Positions 15,919 to 22,774 of a DNA stretch of 64,000 bases are shown piece by piece. The translations under genes and the position numbers were made by a program. The stretch covers positions 1,922,001 to 1,986,000 of the forward strand of contig NZ_JBPWQE010000001.1 in the NCBI RefSeq assembly GCF_051811025.1. Direction: 5' to 3'. The stretch is from Tardiphaga sp051811025. Lineage in GTDB: Bacteria; Pseudomonadota; Alphaproteobacteria; Rhizobiales; Xanthobacteraceae. Within the stretch, counting starts at the first letter, position 1; each line of letters starts with the position of its first letter. Under the pieces are notes generated by a model that did not search any database, was not told the origin of the DNA, and saw nothing but the letters and a program-made list of their open reading frames with translations.

Positions 15919-16296
15919 TTATTTTTTCTTGGTCGGCGCCGGTGTGGCGCAGAAAATATCATAGATGACCGAGATGACGCTTCGCACGTCGTCATTGGCC
16001 AGGCTGTAATAGATCGTCTTGCCGTCGCGGCGGGTCTCCACCATGCCGTCGTAGCGCAGACGCGCGAGTTGCTGGGACACCGCTGACTGCCGCAGCGACA
16101 GGATGTTTTCCAGTTCGGATACCGACCGCTCCCGCTCCGCCAGCAGACACAACAGCAGCAGGCGGTTTTCGTGCGAGATCGCTTTCAGGAAGTTGCTGGC
16201 CTTACGGGCCTTGCGCATCAACTGGTCGAGTTCGGGCGAGTATTCCGCGCCGTCGCGCAGTTCGTCTTCGAGTTCGGATGGAATGATGGAGGCCAT
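15919..16296 (-). CDS. soxR: SoxR/BigR-type ArsR-family persulfide-sensing repressor
   Basis: A 125-residue winged-helix ArsR-family regulator. The recognition helix lies in LSLRQSAVSQQLARLRYDGM and the wing in RRDGKTIYYSL. Cysteines occur at positions 50 (LLLLCLL) and 116 (DIFCATP), 66 residues apart. This is the spacing of the sensor pair that forms a persulfide bridge in SqrR/BigR proteins, so the protein should release DNA when sulfane sulfur accumulates. It is encoded after soxS and before a YeeE/YedE gene on the minus strand. Its targets probably include the soxA-soxY divergent promoter. Confidence 0.9.
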   Translation of the reverse strand: MASIIPSELEDELRDGAEYSPELDQLMRKARKASNFLKAISHENRLLLLCLLAERERSVSELENILSLRQSAVSQQLARLRYDGMVETRRDGKTIYYSLANDDVRSVISVIYDIFCATPAPTKKK

Positions 16297-16331
16297 GGCA
16301 GCGCGCGTATCCCGCGAATGTTTGAAGAGGA

Positions 16332-16730
16332 TCAGGAACGATTGGCGTTGGGCTGTGAGGTGGTCAGTCTGGCAGCATACTTCCCGAGCAGGCTCCAGAA
16401 GGATTCGTCGTTCATGTAGCCGGTGATGCGGCCGATCTCGCGGCCGTTGTCCACGATCAGAAAGGTCGGTGTGAAACGCACCGGGGACGCCAGTGCGACG
16501 CCCGGCGATTTGTCGCGATCCATATCGATGCGGCGCAGCGGAAGAAGCTTGGCTTCATCGGTCTTGTCGTAGACAGGAGCGATTTCGCGATTCCAGCGCG
16601 CGCACCAGACGCAGCCATCGCGTTCGAACATCAGTAGCTCGGACGCATCAGCGATGCACGGCGACAGCGCCGCAGTCATCACCAACAAAGTTGCGATCAA
16701 CGAGGTTTTCAGAGGCAATTTCCACGTCAT
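16332..16730 (-). CDS. soxS: SoxS periplasmic thioredoxin-like protein
   Basis: A 132-residue exported thioredoxin-fold protein with an N-terminal hydrophobic signal (residues 8-28) and a redox motif DGCVWC near residue 40; RFTPTFLIVDNG carries the cis-Pro segment. SoxS keeps SoxY and related thiols reactive in Paracoccus-type systems. It is the first gene of the soxS-soxR-yeeE run. The start codon overlaps a perfect 13-base palindrome at 16729-16741, a candidate operator for the neighbouring SoxR. Confidence 0.85.
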   Translation of the reverse strand: MTWKLPLKTSLIATLLVMTAALSPCIADASELLMFERDGCVWCARWNREIAPVYDKTDEAKLLPLRRIDMDRDKSPGVALASPVRFTPTFLIVDNGREIGRITGYMNDESFWSLLGKYAARLTTSQPNANRS

Positions 16731-16758
16731 GTGTTACACATACACGAATTCGAATATT
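16729..16758. promoter_or_regulatory. Divergent soxS/soxV control region with palindromes
   Basis: The gap between soxS and soxV is only about 50 bases. It contains a perfect inverted repeat ATGTGTTACACAT (16729-16741) and overlapping dyads CGAATTCG (16745-16752) and ATTCGAAT (16748-16755), then AATATT. The ATTC/GAAT half-sites resemble those of the SqrR/BigR class but with a different spacing. An operator for SoxR is an inference. Confidence 0.4.
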
Positions 16759-16779
16759 TATGCCAGAACCGGATCCGCC

Positions 16780-17523
16780 GTGGTGTCGTCAATCTCGTTC
16801 CTTGGTGCCCTGGGCGCAGGGCTGTTGTCGTTCCTGTCGCCATGCGTTCTGCCGCTGGTGCCGCCCTATCTCTGCTTTCTGGCAGGTGTCAGCCTGGACG
16901 AACTCGACGATCGCGGTGGTCAGGCCGGCTGGCGACCGAATAGACGCGTGGTCGCATTGTCCTTTGCGTTCGTATTGGGGTTTGCGACGGTCTTCGTCGC
17001 TCTGGGCGCATCGGCATCGCTGATCGGCAAGGCGATCACGGCGCATTTCGAGACACTGGGCATCATCGCCGGTCTGCTGATCGTCATTCTCGGGCTGCAC
17101 TTTCTGGGCGTCTTCAGGATCGGGCTGTTGTTTCGCGAGGCGCGCTTTCAGGCCGTGCGCAAGCCGGCGGGATTTCTCGGTGCCTATCTGGTCGGGCTTG
17201 CCTTCGCTTTCGGATGGACGCCCTGCGTCGGGCCGGTGCTGGCTGCCATTCTAATGGTCGCAGGTGCTGAAGGCGCACCGGCGCAGGGCGCGCTTCTGCT
17301 TGCGGCCTACGCGCTCGGCATCGGCATTCCCTTCATGCTGGCGTCGCTGTTTTCGGCACCTTTCATGCGGCTGATGGTGCGGCTGCGTCAGCATATGCTG
17401 GCTATCGAGAAGGTGATCGGTGCCGGTCTTGTCCTGACCGGCGTTCTGTTTTTGACTGGCGCAATGCCGCGCATTTCAGGTTGGTTGCTGGAGACCTTTC
17501 CGGCCTTTGGTACGGTCGGGTGA
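16780..17523 (+). CDS. soxV: SoxV, CcdA-type membrane thiol-disulfide transporter
   Basis: A polytopic CcdA-family protein (about 247 residues from the GTG at 16780) with six membrane helices. It has the two redox cysteine motifs LSPCVLPLVPP near the N-terminus and FGWTPCVGPVLA near residue 147. SoxV passes electrons from cytoplasmic thioredoxin to periplasmic SoxW. I chose a GTG start because upstream in-frame codons overlap the soxS start and read unlike a signal or helix; an ATG at 16729 is the alternative. soxW follows after about 20 bases. Confidence 0.85.
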   Translation: MVSSISFLGALGAGLLSFLSPCVLPLVPPYLCFLAGVSLDELDDRGGQAGWRPNRRVVALSFAFVLGFATVFVALGASASLIGKAITAHFETLGIIAGLLIVILGLHFLGVFRIGLLFREARFQAVRKPAGFLGAYLVGLAFAFGWTPCVGPVLAAILMVAGAEGAPAQGALLLAAYALGIGIPFMLASLFSAPFMRLMVRLRQHMLAIEKVIGAGLVLTGVLFLTGAMPRISGWLLETFPAFGTVG

Positions 17524-17542
17524 TGCGGATCGGGAGGATCGA

Positions 17543-18130
17543 ATGTCTGAGGTAGCTGGTGTGATCACCCGACGGCATGCGCTTGCCGCACTCGGTATCG
17601 GCATGCTCGGATTACGAACGGCGCCGGCATCTGCGAAAGCGACGCTCGGCGACGACGGGCTCTATCAGATGGACTGGTATCTGGAGAGCTTTCTCGATCT
17701 CTCCGAAGATCTGGCTGGCGCGACCGCCAAGGGCAAGCGCTTCGCGATCATGTGGGGGCTCAAGGGCTGTCCCGCCTGCAAGCGCATGCATGAGAGCTAC
17801 ATGACCGATCCGAAGATCGAGACCTATATCCGCGACAATTTCGAGATCCTGCATCTCAATCACATCGGCGCACGTGAGGTGACGGATTTCGATGGCCGCA
17901 AGCGCGGCGAGAAGACCTTCGGCGAATCCTACGGCATTCGCTTCACGCCGACGATCCAGTTCTTTCCGGAGACCGTCGCGGGACTGGCATCGAAAAGCGG
18001 GCAGGCGCGGGAAGTCGCGCGGATGCCCGGACTCCTGGAGCCGGTGGAGTTTCTCGCGATGTTCCGTTACGTGCGCCAGAAGGGCTACGAGACGGCAACG
18101 TTTCCGGAGTGGCTGAAAAAGCAGGCGTAG
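17543..18130 (+). CDS. soxW: SoxW periplasmic thioredoxin
   Basis: A 195-residue exported thioredoxin-like protein. The N-terminus holds a twin-arginine-like signal (TRRHALAALGIGMLGL), and the redox site is GCPACKRM near residue 75; FTPTIQFFPE gives the cis-Pro segment. It receives reductant from SoxV and keeps the SoxYZ carrier cysteine reduced. GGGAGGA lies five bases before the ATG. A mobile element is inserted 11 bases after its stop codon, so any downstream sox co-transcription is broken here. Confidence 0.87.
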   Translation: MSEVAGVITRRHALAALGIGMLGLRTAPASAKATLGDDGLYQMDWYLESFLDLSEDLAGATAKGKRFAIMWGLKGCPACKRMHESYMTDPKIETYIRDNFEILHLNHIGAREVTDFDGRKRGEKTFGESYGIRFTPTIQFFPETVAGLASKSGQAREVARMPGLLEPVEFLAMFRYVRQKGYETATFPEWLKKQA

Positions 18131-18208
18131 GCGAAATCAAGCTTAGAGCGTGTTTGAGAAAAGGGTCCGGCTAACAAAAGAAGGTCGAACCAGATTGCGT
18201 GCATGGCC

Positions 18209-19324
18209 TCAGCGAGTCTCGCCCGCCCGACAAGGGGCGGCGGCCAGTATGCGGGCGACATGCAGGAACTCGCGTGGGCCGACCCAGCTGACGTTCCAAT
18301 TCCCCGCCACTGGCACTTGGCGCTTGTGTGCGACGACCATCGCCTTTTTGGGGATGACGAGGATGTATTGACCGTGGACGCCCCACGCCATGTAGGCGCC
18401 GTTCAATGGCGAGCCCGGCGGCTCTTCAAGGAGCCACCACAGATAGCCATACCCGAATCCGCGTCGCGCCGTGCGGGACGGGTGCATCAGTGCGGCGGGC
18501 GTTGTCTGCCGCGTTATCTCTGCCACCCAGTCGGCCGGAACCAGTTGCTGTCCGTGCCAGTTGCCCCGGCTCAACATCAGGTAGCCTAGGCGTGCCATGT
18601 CGCGTGTGGATAGGAAGAAGGGATAGGCTAAATGCTCTGATCGTCGGGCGTTTCCACTGTGCGCATGGCGGATGAGGTCAAAATCTTCGAGCTGCAGGGG
18701 CGTGGCGAGATCGTCAGCAAATGTTTGGTAAATGCCGCGCCCGGTCAGGCGCTCGAAGGCGGTGCCGGCCGCGTTGAAGTCCCAATTGTTATAAAGAAAG
18801 TACCTGCCCGGCGTTTGCGATCCGCGCGGCGGTGCGGCAGCTGCATCATCGCCACCGTTGGCGGCCGCGTGGTAGACACCCGAGCGTGAGGTGAGCAAGT
18901 CGCGCAGCGTTGCCTGTTGCTCCGTGGGTAGCAGGCCGCCGACATCGTCGATCCCCAAGTCAGCCAGCGTGCGATCGAGGTTGATAGTGCCGCTCGCCAC
19001 GTACTTGCCGTACAACATCGACAGCACGCTCTTTCGCACCGAGAACACAATGCTGACAGTCTGGACCGGGCCTTCGCTCAACAGCACGCGACCGTCCTGC
19101 ACGGCCATCAGGGCCGTCGTGTCCAGCGTGCGCACGTAGTCGCGGGCGGTCTTGAGATCGTCGCGGCAGGTGCTCCCCAATTCCGACTCGGGGATCTCCT
19201 CCCACGACACGTCCGGAAAGTTGATCGGTGCAGCGGGCGTTGTTGTCGTGAACCCGTGGATGAGTAGAAGCACAAAGGCGCAGCACATTGCCCACAGGCG
19301 CATTGAGCGAGCGATTTGATGCAT
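18209..19324 (-). CDS. Class C beta-lactamase-like serine hydrolase (S12 family)
   Basis: A 371-residue exported protein from the ATG at 19324. A hydrophobic signal ends near GFTTTTPAAP. Family motifs are present: S-x-x-K in FSVRKSVLSML near residue 95, a Tyr-x-Asn element in LYNNWDFN, and a conserved GVHGQYI near the C-terminus. Such proteins include esterases, 6-aminohexanoate-dimer-type hydrolases and DD-peptidases, so the substrate is open. It is the only intact gene in an IS-like element and has no functional link to the surrounding sox genes. Its promoter may lie in the insertion-sequence relic upstream. Confidence 0.8.
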   Translation of the reverse strand: MHQIARSMRLWAMCCAFVLLLIHGFTTTTPAAPINFPDVSWEEIPESELGSTCRDDLKTARDYVRTLDTTALMAVQDGRVLLSEGPVQTVSIVFSVRKSVLSMLYGKYVASGTINLDRTLADLGIDDVGGLLPTEQQATLRDLLTSRSGVYHAAANGGDDAAAAPPRGSQTPGRYFLYNNWDFNAAGTAFERLTGRGIYQTFADDLATPLQLEDFDLIRHAHSGNARRSEHLAYPFFLSTRDMARLGYLMLSRGNWHGQQLVPADWVAEITRQTTPAALMHPSRTARRGFGYGYLWWLLEEPPGSPLNGAYMAWGVHGQYILVIPKKAMVVAHKRQVPVAGNWNVSWVGPREFLHVARILAAAPCRAGETR

Positions 19325-19337
19325 AAGCCTAGTGTGT

Positions 19338-19685
19338 CTCAGAGCGTATTTAAAAAGCTGACTGTTTTCTAATGAAGCATGCTTCTCAACGCGCTTAAAG
19401 CCTACACTTCTCAATTCGCGTTTATCGTGATTCATCGGGCGTCGGACCAACGGCGCGAGCCGACGCGATATGCCGAAGAGAAACCAGCGCGGCGAGGCTA
19501 CGATACACAGCTGACCGACGCACTCTGGCCCTGATCGCGACGGCGGCAAGCTGCCGCTCAAAGCCTCATGTAGGCGCTATCCGCTCATCGTCCGCATCTT
19601 CGCCGATGGCGACTATGCCGGTCGCCTTGTGCAATGGGTCGCGGACAAGACCTACATCCCCCGCTTCTCTCAAACACACTCTCAG
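19338..19685 (+). pseudogene. Relic of an insertion-sequence transposase
   Basis: Short in-frame pieces resemble a DDE transposase of the IS5 kind. There is a beginning MPKRNQRGEA at 19470, a TQLTDALWP segment after a frameshift, and RYPLIVRIFADGDYAGRLV at 19575 onward, which carries the D-G-x-Y-A-G signature around the second catalytic Asp. Stops, frameshifts and a large internal deletion make it non-functional. The unit has an inverted-repeat-like left end at 19338-19357 (16 of 20 matches to the outer left end) and shares its right end with the whole element. Confidence 0.6.
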
Positions 19686-20182
19686 AAATCAAGTTTGTCC
19701 TGGATCGCGGCAATGCCCGCCTTGGCGCAGGCCTCGTCGGCATCGCCACCGGGGGCACCCGATACGCCGATGGCGCCCAGCATTGCACCGCCGCCTTCGA
19801 TCATCATGCCGCCACCAATGATCACGACATTCGGCAGGTTGCGCAGCCCGGCTTGCATCATGCCGGGCTGGCTGATCGCGTTGAGTTCGGTGGTGCTGTT
19901 GCGGAAGGTCGCGGAGGTCCATGCTTTTCCGGTCGCCGTCGGTGGCGTGTGCGGCCCGGCAAAGCGATCGCGCAGCAGGACTTGCGGCGTGCCGAAGCGA
20001 TCGACCACGGCAACGGCGACCTGGTAACCGCGCTTCTGGCACTCCTTTAGCGCCGCACGCGCGGCGTCGAGCGCCACCTCAAGTCCGAGGGATTTGTAGC
20101 TGACGACGGCTTCCTCGGCCCTCACTGCAGATGATGCGAGCATCGACAGGACGACGGCAATCCATGCGTTTCGCATCGTCAT
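19682..20182 (-). CDS. Exported DUF336 (GlcG/HbpS-like) protein
   Basis: A 166-residue protein with a signal peptide (NAWIAVVLSMLASSAVRA) and a DUF336 domain: AARAALKECQKRGYQVAVAVVDRFG, then VVIIGGGMMIEGGGAMLGAIGVSG. HbpS-type relatives bind haem or cobalamin or act as redox sensors. It is the third gene of soxA-soxX-DUF336 on the minus strand and is commonly found beside sox genes. Its stop codon TGA (19682-19684) lies inside the inverted repeat of the adjacent mobile element, so its original C-terminus was changed by the insertion. Confidence 0.8.
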   Translation of the reverse strand: MTMRNAWIAVVLSMLASSAVRAEEAVVSYKSLGLEVALDAARAALKECQKRGYQVAVAVVDRFGTPQVLLRDRFAGPHTPPTATGKAWTSATFRNSTTELNAISQPGMMQAGLRNLPNVVIIGGGMMIEGGGAMLGAIGVSGAPGGDADEACAKAGIAAIQDKLDF

Positions 20183-20204
20183 GTCGATTCCCTCTCAGCT
20201 TCGG

Positions 20205-20828
20205 TTACTTGTTGACCGGCGATTCCGGATCGAACAGGAAAGCCACGATATCCTTGATCTGCTGCTCGCTCAGTACCTTGTTGACGCCGAAGCGCGGCAT
20301 GTTGGAGCAGGCGAACACGGCTTGCGAGTCGTAGACCTTGGTGAAGGCGTTCTTGATTTCCTGCGGATCGTATTTGCGGTCCTTGCCGTAATTGGTCAGG
20401 CTCGGCCCGAGCGTGCCGTAGCTGACTTCCTTCTGCTCCATCTGATGACAGGCGTAGCAGTTGCCGCCGCTGACAGTGTCAGGTGGATCCGAGAACTGGC
20501 CGCCGCGACCGTTATTGGCGATCTTGGCGCCTTCCTTCCAGTTGCCGAGGAATTTGCCGTCGGCGGGATACACCACCCGCGCCATTTCGCGCGCGGTGAT
20601 CTTTTCGGCCTCGGCGCTGGGAACTTCATTGTGATAGGAGTTGCAGGTCTTCAGCGTTTCGTCCGGCTCGATGCGCGCCTGCCATTCTGGCGGCGCCTTG
20701 CCGAAGGTGGATTTCATATAGGCATCGACGAGAGCTGGATCCGGCGCCTTGGCGGTTTGCGCTGATGCAGTCGTCGTCGAGAAGCCTGCTGCGAGAACGA
20801 GCGCGGCAAGTGTCAAAATGCGTTTCAT
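20205..20828 (-). CDS. soxX: SoxX c-type cytochrome
   Basis: A 207-residue exported monohaem cytochrome. Signal peptide, then a ~110-residue N-terminal region, the haem site NCYACHQME near residue 123, and a distal Met in CSNMPRFGVN. SoxX pairs with SoxA to form the enzyme that couples thiosulfate to the SoxY cysteine in the periplasm. It is encoded ten bases after soxA and before a DUF336 gene. It is long for SoxX because of the N-terminal extension. Confidence 0.9.
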   Translation of the reverse strand: MKRILTLAALVLAAGFSTTTASAQTAKAPDPALVDAYMKSTFGKAPPEWQARIEPDETLKTCNSYHNEVPSAEAEKITAREMARVVYPADGKFLGNWKEGAKIANNGRGGQFSDPPDTVSGGNCYACHQMEQKEVSYGTLGPSLTNYGKDRKYDPQEIKNAFTKVYDSQAVFACSNMPRFGVNKVLSEQQIKDIVAFLFDPESPVNK

Positions 20829-20838
20829 CCCGGGCTCC

Positions 20839-21663
20839 TTATCGCTTGATCGATGGGACGTTGAGTTCGCCGGCCACCGCTTGTTTCTGCAGGAAAGAGG
20901 TGAGGGCGGTTATGACGTCCGAGCCGTATTCCGGCACGGGCCAGCGTTGCTGACGGAAGCAATCCCACAACCGATGCTGCATGGTGCGCAGCGCGCCCTG
21001 CGAGACGCGATAGGTCGGCCAGCCGCCCATGGTTTCCTGCGCCGGCTTGCCGGGCTTGGAGAAGTTCGGCAATCCCTGCAGCCGGATGCGCTTGCCTTCG
21101 TCGGCATGGCAGGTGGCGCAGGAGAAATCGTTGACGCCGCCGCGGCGATAGAACAGCGCTTCGCCGACCGCCACCATCTCCTGTTCCTTGGGATGGCTCA
21201 GCGGAATGTTGATCTTCATGCCGTTCGATTTGTTGGCGATGTAAGCGACGAGGTCTTCCATGTCGGATGCGCGGCCCGGGCCTGAAAAGCGCCGTGCGAT
21301 GACATCCTTGGTATCAAGTCCCTGAATGTTCTGCATGCACCACAACAGGCGCTGCTCGAGGTCCATGACCTTGTCGGCATCTGCGAAGTAGCGCGGCAAC
21401 TGCGCGAAGGCGCCTTCGAGCTTGCCGGCGCCGAGACCGAGATTGCAGGTTTCGAGCGAAACATTCTTGGTGCCGCGGGCTTCGCCCCACAGCGCTTCGC
21501 CGCGGTCAACGGCGAGATAGCCGGGATTGGACATCGGGTCCGAGATCATCTCGCGATAGCGTTCGATCTCTTTCTCGCTGGCGTCCTGGGCGCAAACGCC
21601 GAAGGTGCCCGCGCAGAGTACCAGAATGGCCGCTGCTGCTGACCGGATGGCGGTCTTCCTCAT
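20839..21663 (-). CDS. soxA: SoxA c-type cytochrome, single-haem form
   Basis: A 274-residue exported protein with one CxxCH site (FSCATCHADEG near residue 181). The N-terminal haem of diheme SoxA is absent; in its place are cysteines in LETCNLG and LLWCMQN that could form a disulfide, as known for monohaem SoxA proteins. The active-site Cys that becomes a persulfide is in RLWDCFRQQRWP. With SoxX it conjugates thiosulfate to SoxYZ. It is the first gene of a minus-strand operon; the region upstream is shared with soxY and holds an operator-like ATTC-N8-GAAT. Confidence 0.92.
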   Translation of the reverse strand: MRKTAIRSAAAAILVLCAGTFGVCAQDASEKEIERYREMISDPMSNPGYLAVDRGEALWGEARGTKNVSLETCNLGLGAGKLEGAFAQLPRYFADADKVMDLEQRLLWCMQNIQGLDTKDVIARRFSGPGRASDMEDLVAYIANKSNGMKINIPLSHPKEQEMVAVGEALFYRRGGVNDFSCATCHADEGKRIRLQGLPNFSKPGKPAQETMGGWPTYRVSQGALRTMQHRLWDCFRQQRWPVPEYGSDVITALTSFLQKQAVAGELNVPSIKR

Positions 21664-21717
21664 TTGTCCCCTCCCACATCGCCGTCTCTGCGGCAGCTGT
21701 GCATTTCAGATCTTTAC

Positions 21718-21733
21718 ATTCAAGAAAAAGAAT
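21718..21733. promoter_or_regulatory. Candidate SoxR/SqrR operator between soxA and soxY
   Basis: The sequence ATTC-AAGAAAAA-GAAT is an exact ATTC-N8-GAAT dyad, the half-site spacing reported for the persulfide sensor SqrR. It sits in an A/T-rich patch about 55 bases before soxA and 95 bases before soxY, where it could control both divergent operons. SoxR with the matching Cys pair is encoded at 15919-16296. Confidence 0.6.
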
Positions 21734-21828
21734 ATAATGATATGTCCCAGATAAGATAGATCAGACTTGGAATCGTCAAGCGATACTATTGTAAAGGGAT
21801 CGTCCAAATCCCGCAGGAGGATACACTC

Positions 21829-22293
21829 ATGGTTCTGAAGTCGGTCGAGAAGACCCGTCGCGAAACGCTGGCCATGGCCGCGATCGCCGGTCTCGCAGCA
21901 ATCCTTGCTCCCAGACTGTCGCTGGCCGACGAGCAGGCCGTCGCCGCCGAAATCAAGAAGCTGTATGGCGACAAGAAATTCGAAAGCGGCAAGATCAAGC
22001 TCGACGTGCCCGAGATCGCCGAGAACGGCCTTGTGGTCCCGGTCAATGTCGATGTCGAAAGCCCGATGACCGACGCCGATTACGTCAAGTCGGTGCATGT
22101 GTTCGCCGAGGGCAATCCGTTGCCGGCCGTCGTCAGCTACCGGTTCACGCCGGCTTGCGGCAAGGCCTCGGCATCGACCCGCATGCGTCTTGCGGAAACC
22201 CAGAACATCGTCTGCATCGCCGAAATGTCCAACGGCAAGCTGCACATGGCCAAGGCCAATGTGAAAGTCACGATCGGCGGCTGCGGCGGCTAG
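21829..22293 (+). CDS. soxY: SoxY sulfur carrier subunit
   Basis: A 154-residue protein with a twin-arginine signal (KTRRETLAMAAIAGL) and the mature carrier fold. The C-terminus is the hallmark swinging arm VTIGGCGG, whose Cys carries the sulfur intermediate. A strong GCAGGAGG ribosome binding site precedes it. With SoxZ it forms the scaffold on which SoxAX, SoxB and SoxCD act. First gene of soxY-Z-B-C-D. Confidence 0.95.
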   Translation: MVLKSVEKTRRETLAMAAIAGLAAILAPRLSLADEQAVAAEIKKLYGDKKFESGKIKLDVPEIAENGLVVPVNVDVESPMTDADYVKSVHVFAEGNPLPAVVSYRFTPACGKASASTRMRLAETQNIVCIAEMSNGKLHMAKANVKVTIGGCGG

Positions 22294-22341
22294 TCGCGCA
22301 GCTTCGTTCACAGAACAGATTTATCAGGCGAGGACTTTCCC

Positions 22342-22671
22342 ATGGCAACCAAACCAACCCCGCGCGTTCGCGTTCCGACCCAGGCCAAGCCGGGCGAGCT
22401 GATCGAGATCAAGACGCTGATCTCTCACGAAATGGAATCCGGCCAGCGCAAGGATGCGGCCGGCAAGGTCGTGCCGCGCAAGATCATCAACAAGTTCACC
22501 GCGGCTTTCAACGGCAAGACGGTGTTCGAGGCCGACTGGAATCCCGCCATCTCGGCCAATCCCTATCAGTCGTTTTTCTACAAGGCTGCCGAGTCCGGCG
22601 AATTCACCTTCACTTGGAAGGATGACGACGGCTCCGACTATGTCGCAACCAACAAGCTGACCGTGGCCTGA
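22342..22671 (+). CDS. soxZ: SoxZ carrier complex subunit
   Basis: A 109-residue immunoglobulin-like beta-sandwich protein without a signal peptide (ATKPTPRVRVP start; GELIEIKTLISHEMESG; FTFTWKDDDGS). It is exported together with SoxY by the Tat system in known cases. It lies 48 bases after soxY. Two near-identical 15-base tandem units (GAATCGCAGATCYTG) follow in the short gap to soxB. Confidence 0.94.
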   Translation: MATKPTPRVRVPTQAKPGELIEIKTLISHEMESGQRKDAAGKVVPRKIINKFTAAFNGKTVFEADWNPAISANPYQSFFYKAAESGEFTFTWKDDDGSDYVATNKLTVA

Positions 22672-22682
22672 CGGATTGCAGA

Positions 22683-22720
22683 CTTTGAATCGCAGATCTT
22701 GGAATCGCAGATCCTGGATC
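22683..22720 (+). repeat. Short tandem repeat after soxZ
   Basis: Two consecutive copies of a 15-base unit (TGAATCGCAGATCTT then GGAATCGCAGATCCT), followed by GGATCTGACG. The repeat lies between the soxZ stop and soxB and may be a relic of local duplication; no protein is encoded. Confidence 0.6.
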
Positions 22721-22774
22721 TGACGTTCTTCTGAACATTCACCCTTCCATACCGGAAGGGATCATAGGTGGATC

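Larger units (their letters stand above)
18142..19685. mobile_element. IS-like element with serine hydrolase passenger gene
   Basis: Terminal inverted repeats match at 17 of 20 positions (left from 18142, CTTAGAGCGTGTTTGAGA; right ending 19685, read inward as CTGAGAGTGTGTTTGAGA). Both ends are abutted by the identical 8-base direct repeat AAATCAAG (18134-18141 and 19686-19693), a target-site duplication. Inside are a serine hydrolase gene and, at the right, a ~350-base insertion-sequence relic with its own third inverted-repeat-like end at 19338-19357. No intact transposase remains. The element sits between soxW and a DUF336 gene of the sox locus. Confidence 0.75.

Noticed and set aside
16654..16779. 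N-terminal extension of SoxV starting at 16654
   Set aside because: The extra residues overlap soxS on the other strand and do not read as a signal peptide or helix; a GTG at 16780 starts the first membrane segment.
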